From: UBA1412 sp964609795
GTDB lineage: Bacteria; Verrucomicrobiota; Verrucomicrobiia; Limisphaerales; UBA1412
DNA length: 37,378 nt
Direction: 5' to 3'
Assembly (NCBI GenBank): GCA_964609795.1
Contig: CAZSTC010000017.1
Span: forward strand, 1 to 37,378
In this document: piece by piece, positions 24,575 through 32,093 of the stretch
Layout: each line of letters begins with the position of its first letter
Numbering within the stretch: position 1 is the first letter of the stretch
Program-made: the position numbers and the translations under genes
Notes under the pieces: model-generated
What the model was told of the DNA's origin: nothing
Seen by the model: only the letters and a program-made list of their open reading frames with translations
Database searches by the model: none

Positions 24575-24990
24575 ATGCACAGGACCTCCTCCAGGAGTCT
24601 GTCCTGGCAATCTGGCAGCAATCCACTGCCCTGGCTGAACCGCATCTGCCCCATGCCGGTGCCGTATTTACCGCTATCCGCTTCCGGGCAATTAACTGGG
24701 CACGAGCCAGCGACCGCCGGGACCGCAGAAATGAGGAATACTCCTATCTCGTATGGGAACACCCGTCTGGTAATAACACCTATGGTGAAGATGAACAACA
24801 ACTGCTTCTGGAAGCACTTCGAGCTCTGCCCGAAGCCCAGGCCGAGACCGTCACCCTCAAAATCTGGGGCGGCCTCACTTTTCAGGAGATTGCTGACATC
24901 TGCCAGTGCTCCATCAACACCATCACTGCCCGTTATCGCCAGGCACTACTGAAACTGCAAAGAGAGTTGAAAGGAACTTTTAGCAAATGA
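24478..24990 (+). CDS. ECF-type RNA polymerase sigma factor
   Basis: A 170-residue sigma-70 family factor with only regions 2 and 4. Region 2 includes ARQQSRSEADAQDLLQESVLAIWQ and FRAINWARASDRRDRRNEEY; region 4 (about 110-165) includes LRALPEAQAETVTLKIWGGLTFQEIADICQ with helix-turn-helix SINTITARYRQALLKL. It directs polymerase to a small regulon. The start is GTG at 24478: an in-frame stop lies six bases upstream and there is no clear ribosome site. Its end overlaps the next gene by four bases (ATGA), the usual layout of sigma and anti-sigma genes. The start region is enclosed by a 15-base inverted repeat that may limit translation. Confidence 0.9.
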   Translation: MKNLPSDKWRDWIVENQDKWLLYARQQSRSEADAQDLLQESVLAIWQQSTALAEPHLPHAGAVFTAIRFRAINWARASDRRDRRNEEYSYLVWEHPSGNNTYGEDEQQLLLEALRALPEAQAETVTLKIWGGLTFQEIADICQCSINTITARYRQALLKLQRELKGTFSK

Positions 24991-25583
24991 AAGATAGCCA
25001 ATCCAATTGCGATTTCGAGTTTCAGGAACTCGAACAACAGCTCCGGAATCTGAAGCCGGCACCCACTCCCCCGGAGCTGACCCAAAAACTCCTGAAGATA
25101 ACCTCTTCGGGACAAAACTCAACCGGCCATTCATCCCGGCTGCTCTTTCTCAATTCAAGGTATATTCCCTGGGCTGCCGCGGCGATGCTCGCACTGCTTT
25201 TTATCACAACTTCTTCGCTCCGGTTTAACACATCTCAGTTCCAATTTTCCCAGACCGATTACTCCTCGGAGTTTTCCCTACCCTCTCTGGATGAAGTCAA
25301 AGGCAAGGCGCTGAAGTTCGTCGGAGTTTCAAAAATAATCGCCTCCGGCATTGCGGATCAGGATGCCGCCCTCGCCTTCTTTAAATCCGTCGATAAAAAG
25401 CAATTCGGTCAGTTGGCCTCTTCTCTGGAGACCGTGAAAGTTCTGCCTCCCCTGCCTCCGGAACGAAAAGAGGAAGTCTTGAAAAAAACAAACGTCATGA
25501 TGGAAGCCTTGGCCACAGGCGCTCCCACCTTCCCTACATTGGCTCTGGCCAGTGCTACCTTTTTCCCGAAAACAAAAAACTAA
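24987..25583 (+). CDS. Single-pass membrane protein, probable anti-sigma factor
   Basis: A 198-residue protein whose ATG overlaps the stop of the sigma gene. The first 58 residues look cytoplasmic, with an acidic, helix-prone stretch (DFEFQELEQQLRNLKP) and a Pro-rich turn. One membrane segment follows (about 59-77, YIPWAAAAMLALLFITTSS), then some 120 residues that should lie in the periplasm. This matches the topology of ECF anti-sigma factors, but the zinc motif HxxxCxxC is absent and I recognise no named domain. The outer part has an amphipathic stretch (DQDAALAFFKSVDKKQFGQLA) and a Pro-rich segment (LPPLPPERKEEV). The call rests on position, overlap and topology. Confidence 0.65.
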   Translation: MKDSQSNCDFEFQELEQQLRNLKPAPTPPELTQKLLKITSSGQNSTGHSSRLLFLNSRYIPWAAAAMLALLFITTSSLRFNTSQFQFSQTDYSSEFSLPSLDEVKGKALKFVGVSKIIASGIADQDAALAFFKSVDKKQFGQLASSLETVKVLPPLPPERKEEVLKKTNVMMEALATGAPTFPTLALASATFFPKTKN

Positions 25584-25608
25584 AGCAAAATTTAAAATTT
25601 ATAGATTT

Positions 25609-27564
25609 ATGAAAAAACTCGGTCTTTTATCAATAGCGGCCTCGCTTCTTCTGACGGCTGTCCCCGCTCAGGCAGATTTAGTCCCCGAGAAATTCCTTCC
25701 TGAGAATACACTGGCACTCTTATCTATCCGGAACGCTCAGCGCGACCTTTTTGCCTTCAAGGGCTCTCCGATGGGTCTTCTTCTCAAGGACCCGGCCATG
25801 CAGCCCTTCACAGATTACGTTGCCAATATGCTGCGCGAGCCTATTGAAAAAATCCAAAACACTCTGGAGGGAAAGGAAATCAGCCTCAGTAAATACAAGG
25901 ACCTCTTGGGCGGCGGCCTGGCTGTCGCTCTCCTGTCAACCGTGAGCGACCCTTGCGACACCAATATCAGCCAGATTTTCTCCCATAAAGGCGTGGGGAT
26001 GGACTGGCAGCCTCTGGTTCTTATCGAGATCAATACCAATCTCCAAACGGCTCAGGCGAACCTTGATGAGCTGAAAGCCAAAATCCTTGAGCTCGCCGAT
26101 CAGAAGCCCCTTTTCCAAACGCAAAAATTTGGCGATCTCGAGTTCACGGCGATGGATGTTCCGAGCCATGGCGCTCCGGCACAGGTGTGGTTCGGGCTAG
26201 TCCCTCAGTCCCCGGATTCTCTTTGCCTGGCTATCACGCTCTTCCGTTCGGGCTTGCCCGGGGATATTGAGAAGGCAAAAGCCGTCCTCACGGCGCTATC
26301 CCCGAATAATCAGAAAGCCCCCCTCTCAGAATCGGCTGCGTTTCGCCAACAAACCACCATCACGCCGGAGCGAAATTGCTTCTTTCTCAACAGCGCGCTG
26401 CTGATGGATGGTGTAAAAAAAATCGTCATGAAGTACGATAACGAATACAGAGCGCCCGAAAACGTGATGGAGGCTATGTTTGCTCCCGGCCGCCCCATGG
26501 TCATCTTTGACGCACTGGGAGTGGAAGCCTTCAAATCCTATAGTCTCACCTGGTGGATGGAGCCCAACGGCGATGTCTGGACCGAGCAGTCACTTGTTTG
26601 CCCCGAGGCTGAACGCAGAGGCCTTTCGGGTATCCTAACTGGGTTAAGAACAGCCGATTGCTCTCCGCTGCCTCAAGCTCCGGCCGACAGCATGAGCTTC
26701 TCGCGAATCCAACTGGATATTCCCGCTCTCTGGAAAAATTTCGATGTCGCCTCGTCCCGAATCGCAGGTGGAATCAAGGGCATGGCAATGGGCACTGCAA
26801 ACGCCTTTTTAGGGATGGACCCGGAGATCAACGTTCAGAAAAACGTGATGGATAATCTAACCGGAGAAATCGTTGTCTGGAAAAACCCGCTGAAACTCGC
26901 AGAGAATGGCCAACCTTACAGCGAACAGGTCGTCTTGCTCGGGGCTAAAGACCCTCAGGCGTTCGGCTCCACCCTCCATAGCATCTTTCGTCTCATTTAC
27001 AAAGGCAAAGAGGTTCCGACCCTCGAAGAAAAAGAGATCTCTGGACTCAAATATTACTCGTTGCCTATGAACAAGTTGATAAACCAGGCGAACTCAAACG
27101 ATGTGACAATAAACGGCGTCATGGGCTCCCATTTCCAGGTTCAGATGCCTGATTTGAACTTTGCGCTGCTCGATGGCTATGTCCTGATCGCAACGCATGA
27201 GAACGCAGTTAAGCGACTTGTTTCCACTCTGCCCGCCGATAGCCTGGCATCCAAAGAGGGAATCGCCTCCGCCGTCGAAATGGTTGGCGGCAACGGCGCA
27301 TCGGTCTTCAATTACATAGATGATGAAGCTTCTCTGGAAGCGCTGCAATTGGTCTGGAGGACGGTCATCGCCCCTAACTTGAAGAACAACCCCGATGTGC
27401 CACCTCAACTGCTCGAAGGGTTGGAGCTCTTCCCCGATATCTCCGAAATCAAAAAATATTGGGGCTTCAGCGTTGGCGCATTGCACCTCACCCCCGAGGG
27501 GCTGCACATGAAATCTTGCAGACCCTGGCCAAAGGGATTGACACCCACCCCTGAAGAGCGATAA
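25609..27564 (+). CDS. Exported protein of unknown function, paralogue 1
   Basis: A 651-residue protein with a clear signal peptide (KKLGLLSIAASLLLTAVPAQA). I chose the ATG at 25609, 25 bases behind the anti-sigma gene, because it gives that signal. The mature part begins VPEKFLPENTLALLSIRN and includes FKGSPMGLLLKDPAMQPF; a middle block has ITPERN, RPMVIFDALG and a Cys331-x19-Cys351 pair (CPEAERRGL...DC), then PADSMSFSRI and DNLTGEIVVW. All these recur in the same order in the gene at 27676-29496, so the two are tandem paralogues. No catalytic motif, lipobox or second membrane segment is visible. Its place behind a sigma/anti-sigma pair suggests it belongs to their regulon. The function is unknown. 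Confidence 0.75.
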   Translation: MKKLGLLSIAASLLLTAVPAQADLVPEKFLPENTLALLSIRNAQRDLFAFKGSPMGLLLKDPAMQPFTDYVANMLREPIEKIQNTLEGKEISLSKYKDLLGGGLAVALLSTVSDPCDTNISQIFSHKGVGMDWQPLVLIEINTNLQTAQANLDELKAKILELADQKPLFQTQKFGDLEFTAMDVPSHGAPAQVWFGLVPQSPDSLCLAITLFRSGLPGDIEKAKAVLTALSPNNQKAPLSESAAFRQQTTITPERNCFFLNSALLMDGVKKIVMKYDNEYRAPENVMEAMFAPGRPMVIFDALGVEAFKSYSLTWWMEPNGDVWTEQSLVCPEAERRGLSGILTGLRTADCSPLPQAPADSMSFSRIQLDIPALWKNFDVASSRIAGGIKGMAMGTANAFLGMDPEINVQKNVMDNLTGEIVVWKNPLKLAENGQPYSEQVVLLGAKDPQAFGSTLHSIFRLIYKGKEVPTLEEKEISGLKYYSLPMNKLINQANSNDVTINGVMGSHFQVQMPDLNFALLDGYVLIATHENAVKRLVSTLPADSLASKEGIASAVEMVGGNGASVFNYIDDEASLEALQLVWRTVIAPNLKNNPDVPPQLLEGLELFPDISEIKKYWGFSVGALHLTPEGLHMKSCRPWPKGLTPTPEER

Positions 27565-27607
27565 TAAAACCATTGTTTGTGGAAAATAGCTCTCTGGTGA
27601 TGATGAT

Positions 27608-27622
27608 ATAAATCAGATTTAT
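27608..27622. promoter_or_regulatory. 15-base palindrome upstream of paralogue 2
   Basis: ATAAATC-A-GATTTAT is a perfect palindrome about a central A, in the 111-base gap between the two paralogues. It could bind a regulator or overlap an AT-rich promoter (TATAAA at 27607-27612). No clear -35 box is seen at the right distance. Confidence 0.3.
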
Positions 27623-27675
27623 TTCGGGATCGAATACACAGACCTGAACAAATAAGACAACACAGAATTAAGCAT

Positions 27676-29496
27676 ATGAATAAAGCAGTCCTCGTAACAA
27701 CACTCGCCGCGGTTTCATTTTCCGTGACGTTGAATATGGGCGCCGCCATAGCGCCAGAAACCATTCTGCCGGAAAGCACCGTTGCGGTCCTCACCGTGCG
27801 TGATATCCTAAAGGAACAGGCAGAATTCCAAGGATCGGCCCTGGGCCTTCTCCTCAAGGATCCGGCCATGCAGCCCTTCTGCGAATATGTCAGCGGACAT
27901 ATGACCGAGGCCATCAACGGCCTTAACGAAGAGCTCGCCAAAAAGAACATTCAGCTTTCTGATTATAAGGATATTTTAAATGGTGGCGTCTCCTTCGCGC
28001 TGACCTCCCTTAAGCTGACTCTGAGTGATTCCGACGTCGAAAATGTCTCCGCTCTGCCCTTACTCATGGCAGAAATAAAAGGCGGCAGTGAAACCCTCAA
28101 AACTAAACTCGACGATCTTCAAACCAAGCTGGAGACCACTTTCAGCTCCGAAGAAATCGCCGGTAACGAATTTCGCAGGATTACCGGTACCAACGACGAT
28201 GACGTGACCCTCTGGGTTGGCGCCAGCGGCTCGATCCTCTATGTGACCGCTTCTCAAAACAGTGAAGAGGACATGTCTTACACCCGTGAGCAATTGGAAA
28301 AAATCCTCAGTAAAACCACCGGGGAGAAACTCCTCGCTGAGTCCGCTCTTTTCACAAAGCATACCGGCATCACCCCCGATCGCAATTATGCTTGGGTAAA
28401 CATTGACGTTATCACGCAAAATGTCAAAGCGTTGGTAGCCCTCAAGGATAAAGCGTATGTTCAGCCCGCAGACCTCATGGAAGCCATGATGTCGCTGCCG
28501 CGGCCTATGGTTATCTATAATGCCCTGGGTCTGGGTGCTCTGAAATCCTTCAGCTTCACCAGCTGGAGCGAGAACGGGGATGAATGGTTTGCCACTCATT
28601 TGCTCTGCCCTCAAGATGAACGCAGAGGCCTCACATCCCTCTTGGATAGCTATATATCGGGCGATTGCGGCCCTACCGAGAATATTCCCGCCGATGTCAT
28701 GAGCTTTTCAAAAACTCATGTTGATATGAAGAAAATTTGGGAAACGATTGATTCGGTCTCCTCTGAAGCCACCGGCGGTTTGAAAGCCATGATGTTGAGC
28801 GGTATTCAACAGGCTCTGGCCAACGCTCCCACGAAGATCGACCTCACTGCCGATATCCTGGATAACCTCACCGGAGAAATAGTGACTGTCTCCTTCGTCG
28901 CTCCGGCTGGCTCGGTGGACTCCAGCAAAATCTCTGAAAACCTGGATCCCGAGGTTATCAAAAACCTTATGGGCAGCGTCTACATTCTGGGCGTGAAGGA
29001 TGGAGATCGCTTTATGTCCGCCGTCGAAGGCGTGATTGATGTGATGAATCCCGGCATCAAGGAAGCAGCCATGGAATTCATCAAAAAGACCGATGGCTAT
29101 GTCGCTATAGTCTCGGGCGGCAAGGATATCCCGGCTCTGCAAGCTTTCCTGAAAGCTGAAGGCAAACCGCAGGAGAAGAGCCTGGCCAAATGCAAGGAAC
29201 TCCAGAATGCCGCTGCCAAAATCGGTGGTTTCCAGGGTGCTGCTTTCGGTTACACCAACAATAAGCAGGCATTGGCTTTTCTCTACAACATGTGGCCTCT
29301 TATTGCCCCCGCATTAAAATCCTCAGAGAATATTCCCGAGGAAGTTTTCATCGCTTTCGAGAAGCTCCCCGATTTCCAGGTGATCGAAAAGTATCTGGGT
29401 ATCGGCGCTGCTAAAAGCCAGTTGACCCCGAATGGATTGGAATCCGTCGGTTATTATCCCTGGCCCGCGGGACTTGAGAAACCGGTAGCTCCCTAG
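27676..29496 (+). CDS. Exported protein of unknown function, paralogue 2
   Basis: A 606-residue protein with a signal peptide (NKAVLVTTLAAVSFSVTLNMGAA). It shares with the preceding gene the blocks PETILPESTVAVLTVRD, FQGSALGLLLKDPAMQPF, GITPDRN, MEAMMSLPRPMVIYNALGLGALKSF (in part), the cysteine pair Cys311-x19-Cys331 at identical spacing, PADVMSFSKT and DNLTGEIV. Both end with a similar PWPxGL motif. The regions between blocks have diverged, so the duplication is not recent. It stands 111 bases downstream, perhaps with its own promoter, and a strong terminator follows. I recognise no fold. The conserved Cys pair and the SxxGLLLKDPAMQPF motif may mark the functional core. Confidence 0.75.
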   Translation: MNKAVLVTTLAAVSFSVTLNMGAAIAPETILPESTVAVLTVRDILKEQAEFQGSALGLLLKDPAMQPFCEYVSGHMTEAINGLNEELAKKNIQLSDYKDILNGGVSFALTSLKLTLSDSDVENVSALPLLMAEIKGGSETLKTKLDDLQTKLETTFSSEEIAGNEFRRITGTNDDDVTLWVGASGSILYVTASQNSEEDMSYTREQLEKILSKTTGEKLLAESALFTKHTGITPDRNYAWVNIDVITQNVKALVALKDKAYVQPADLMEAMMSLPRPMVIYNALGLGALKSFSFTSWSENGDEWFATHLLCPQDERRGLTSLLDSYISGDCGPTENIPADVMSFSKTHVDMKKIWETIDSVSSEATGGLKAMMLSGIQQALANAPTKIDLTADILDNLTGEIVTVSFVAPAGSVDSSKISENLDPEVIKNLMGSVYILGVKDGDRFMSAVEGVIDVMNPGIKEAAMEFIKKTDGYVAIVSGGKDIPALQAFLKAEGKPQEKSLAKCKELQNAAAKIGGFQGAAFGYTNNKQALAFLYNMWPLIAPALKSSENIPEEVFIAFEKLPDFQVIEKYLGIGAAKSQLTPNGLESVGYYPWPAGLEKPVAP

Positions 29497-29532
29497 TATC
29501 GTTTTCTCTGCTCAAGAAACAAAATAGCACTC

Positions 29533-29564
29533 CCCCCCTTTCTGTTTCAGGAAGGGGGGCTTTT
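29533..29564 (+). terminator. Strong intrinsic terminator after paralogue 2
   Basis: A twelve-pair stem (CCCCCCTTTCTG / CAGGAAGGGGGG, one T-G wobble) with loop TTT, then C and TTTT. It closes the sigma-to-paralogue unit 36 bases behind the stop codon. Confidence 0.85.
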
Positions 29565-29673
29565 ATTTGCCTTCAATGAGTGCTTGTTCAGAGAAGAAAG
29601 CGGATTTAGAATGAGCGGGCAAAGGATGATTGATCTGCAATCACCCTGAAGCGAAAACTTATTAGATCTGATC

Positions 29674-30735
29674 ATGAGCGAAAATAAAATAGTCCTGGTA
29701 ACGGGTGTGGCGGGTTTTATCGCCTCCAAAACGGCAGAGCTGCTTCTTAAGCAGGGATGGACTGTCGTGGGAATCGATAATATGAATGACTATTACGATG
29801 TTCGCCTGAAGGATTATCGCTTGAGCCGGCTTTTGGGCAATGAGCGCTACCTGCAAAACAAGGATGCGGGCCGAAGCCTCTATACCGGAGCCGGAGCCGC
29901 CGCTCAAGAGACCGGAGCCGGGGGCAAATTCATTTTCTATCCGCTGGATATCGAGAACCGCTCCGAGCTCGAAAAGCTTTTCTCCGAGTACCCGTTCGAT
30001 GCGGTCCTCAACCTGGCGGCACGGGCCGGAGTGCGCTACTCCATGGAAAATCCCTTCGTCTACATGACCACCAATGCCATGGGGACTCTGAACATCATTG
30101 ATTGCATGCGCAAGCACGGAGTGAAAAAGCATGTCATGGCCTCCACCTCTTCCCTCTATGCCGGCCAGAAAATGCCCTTTGTCGAGACGCTCCCGGTCAA
30201 TACGCCGCTGAGCCCCTATGCAGCCAGCAAGAAAGCGGCCGAGCTCATGGCCTATTCTTACCATAAACTTTATGGGCTCGATTCCACCATCGTTCGCTAT
30301 TTCACGGTGTTTGGGCCGGCCGGCAGACCGGATATGTCCATCTTCCGCTTCATCAAATGGATTATGGACGGCAAACCGATTGAGCTCTTCGGCGATGGCT
30401 CACAATCCCGCGATTTCACCTATGTGGAGGATATAGCCCGGGGCACCATTGCCGCCATGAAACCCGTCGGCTATGAGATCGTGAATTTGGGCGGCGGCCG
30501 TAACCCCATCACCCTCAATGCGGTCATTAAATTTATCGAAAACGCATTGGGCAAAAAAGCTCAGATTCAATACAAACCTTTCCATATTGCCGATATTGCC
30601 GAAACCTGGGCCGATATCACCAAAGCCGGCCAGCTCCTGGGCTGGCAGCCGGAGGTCTCCCCGGAGGAAGGTTTCCAAAAATCGGTGGATTGGGCCCTGG
30701 AGCATGCCGATTGGCTCAAAGACATTAAACTCTGA
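29674..30735 (+). CDS. NAD-dependent sugar-nucleotide epimerase, UDP-glucuronate 4-epimerase-like
   Basis: A 353-residue extended short-chain dehydrogenase. The Rossmann motif at the N-terminus is VTGVAGFIASKTAELL, then VVGIDNMNDYYDVRLKDYRL, a segment typical of UDP-glucuronate 4-epimerases. The catalytic Tyr-Lys pair is in SPYAASKKAAELM, with the Ser/Thr of the triad in MASTSSLYAG. RYFTVFGPAGRPDMSIFRF and DGSQSRDFTYVEDIA are also characteristic. In the nucleotide motif, Ala replaces the third Gly of GxxGFIG. It would make UDP-galacturonate or a similar sugar for surface polysaccharide. Residues about 65-85 hold an Ala-Gly-rich insertion (GAGAAAQETGAGG). A pseudopilin gene follows after seven bases. 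Confidence 0.88.
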   Translation: MSENKIVLVTGVAGFIASKTAELLLKQGWTVVGIDNMNDYYDVRLKDYRLSRLLGNERYLQNKDAGRSLYTGAGAAAQETGAGGKFIFYPLDIENRSELEKLFSEYPFDAVLNLAARAGVRYSMENPFVYMTTNAMGTLNIIDCMRKHGVKKHVMASTSSLYAGQKMPFVETLPVNTPLSPYAASKKAAELMAYSYHKLYGLDSTIVRYFTVFGPAGRPDMSIFRFIKWIMDGKPIELFGDGSQSRDFTYVEDIARGTIAAMKPVGYEIVNLGGGRNPITLNAVIKFIENALGKKAQIQYKPFHIADIAETWADITKAGQLLGWQPEVSPEEGFQKSVDWALEHADWLKDIKL

Positions 30736-30742
30736 GCCAGCC

Positions 30743-31411
30743 ATGCGTCTACCCCGCCACGGAGTCCGGCAAACGACAAGGAAGCTTCGCGGGTTTTCGT
30801 TGATCGAAACTCTCATCGGAGTCGTCATTGTGGGGCTTTGCGTTCTGGCGGTGACCGGCGGCATCAATTTTTGTCTCTCTACTCTGCAGTCCAGCCGCCA
30901 GTGGGCCCGCTCTTCGGATATCCTTCTGGATATGGCCGAGCGATTGAGCCTCGTGCGCTGGGAGGTAATCGAGGCCGAGACTTTCCCGAAGAAATTCACA
31001 ACTCTGCTTTATCCCGAGCTCTCGGTAGGGAATACGAATCAATCTACCAACTCCACGGCCGCAGTTGAAACCTCGACCCACAATCAACAAGCTCAAGGGT
31101 CGGTACCTTTCGCACCAAACTCCCAAACCAACGAAGTCGAGAAAATCAACACCGTTTTCAGCGGCTTTATCGAGCTGAAACCCTTTCTCGGGACAAATGA
31201 AATCGGCTATAATGATCACCTCCGCCATGCCTTGATTACGGTCACCTGGCAAAATAACAACGGCAGAACCCTCACCAATTCTTTGGAAGTAAATCTCTCC
31301 AAAAATAACATTACTGACTTCCAGGAGTATCCCGCCAAAGCAATCCCAGCCAATCTGGAGTGGACCCCGGCACCGGAAATCATCCAATCTCTCAAGGAGG
31401 AAAAAGAATGA
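30743..31411 (+). CDS. Pseudopilin-like protein (GspI-like), plus-strand pair, first gene
   Basis: A 222-residue prepilin-like protein. Basic leader (VRQTTRKLRG, ending Gly17), mature start FSLIETLIGVVIVGLCVLAVTGG with Glu22 as Glu+5, then SSRQWARSSDILLDMAERL. The rest has no named domain and contains a Ser/Thr/Asn-rich stretch (TNQSTNSTAAVETSTHNQQ). I use the ATG at 30743, which places the leader correctly, although the frame is open further upstream inside the epimerase gene. It overlaps the next pseudopilin gene by four bases. A GspI- or PilV-like minor subunit is the best guess. Confidence 0.75.
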   Translation: MRLPRHGVRQTTRKLRGFSLIETLIGVVIVGLCVLAVTGGINFCLSTLQSSRQWARSSDILLDMAERLSLVRWEVIEAETFPKKFTTLLYPELSVGNTNQSTNSTAAVETSTHNQQAQGSVPFAPNSQTNEVEKINTVFSGFIELKPFLGTNEIGYNDHLRHALITVTWQNNNGRTLTNSLEVNLSKNNITDFQEYPAKAIPANLEWTPAPEIIQSLKEEKE

Positions 31412-32010
31412 ACCCGGTTCCTCTATCCTGCCCTTTGCGCTGCAGCTCTTCGGGAAGGAGCGCTTTTACATTGGTCGAGATGATTATGAGTATCGGCATT
31501 ATTGCGATCTTTCTCTCCGTCGTGTTGACAACCAATATTATCGCCCAGCGCAGCTATCTTCTCATTCGCGATAATGATGATCTGGCCCGACAGATTCGCT
31601 CTGCAAAAATGGAGGTGGAAGAGGCGCTCCGCACGGCTGATATGGTTCTGGAGGCGGGGGATTCCCCGGCCTATCTCACGCTCCTCTGCGGAAGCGGCGA
31701 CTCCGCCACCAACGTCATCTCTTTCATTCACGACCCGGAACTGCATACCTTCTTCAAAATCACCGAAGAAACCAATGTCACGCCTCTCCTCGAAAATTGC
31801 GAGGAGATTAGCTTCAATCTCCTGCAGCGCCAATACGAACCGATCTCGACTAATACGCCCGTTTTAAACCTGCCTGCTCTCCTGCCCCACACTCTGGGTA
31901 GCTGCCAGGCCGTAGAGTTTCACTGGCTCTGCCGCAAATACTGGGATGAAGAAAAGACCCGCCCGAGCGCGGAGCAATCAGGCCAGGTACTGGTCCGCCT
32001 GAGAAATTAG
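31408..32010 (+). CDS. Pseudopilin-like protein (GspJ-like), plus-strand pair, second gene
   Basis: A 200-residue prepilin-like protein starting at ATG 31408, with an excellent ribosome site (AAGGAGG at 31394-31400) and a four-base overlap with the gene before. The leader ends SSGRSA (Ala19); the mature start is FTLVEMIMSIGIIAIFLSVVLTTN with Glu24 as Glu+5. The next segment is acidic and helical (DNDDLARQIRSAKMEVEEAL). Two or three cysteines occur in the globular part. Like its partner it is probably a minor pseudopilin, possibly for a different filament from the cassette in the minus-strand train. Confidence 0.75.
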   Translation: MNPVPLSCPLRCSSSGRSAFTLVEMIMSIGIIAIFLSVVLTTNIIAQRSYLLIRDNDDLARQIRSAKMEVEEALRTADMVLEAGDSPAYLTLLCGSGDSATNVISFIHDPELHTFFKITEETNVTPLLENCEEISFNLLQRQYEPISTNTPVLNLPALLPHTLGSCQAVEFHWLCRKYWDEEKTRPSAEQSGQVLVRLRN

Positions 32011-32037
32011 TCTTCTGCTGCCGCTCGCTTCAATGAG

Positions 32038-32070
32038 AAAAGGCGCCAGATCCAAAAATCCGACGCCTTT
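32038..32070. terminator. Bidirectional terminator-like hairpin between converging genes
   Basis: AAAGGCG (32039-32045) and CGCCTTT (32064-32070) form a seven-pair stem with an 18-base loop, followed on the plus strand by CGTTTT and on the minus strand by TTCTC. It lies between the plus-strand pseudopilin pair and the minus-strand sialidase-like gene. Confidence 0.55.
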
Positions 32071-32093
32071 CGTTTTAAAAGGTTACCTTATTC

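Noticed and set aside
30518..30742. Upstream extension of the first plus-strand pseudopilin
   Set aside because: It lies wholly in the epimerase gene in another frame. The ATG at 30743 gives a leader of normal length before the cleavage site.
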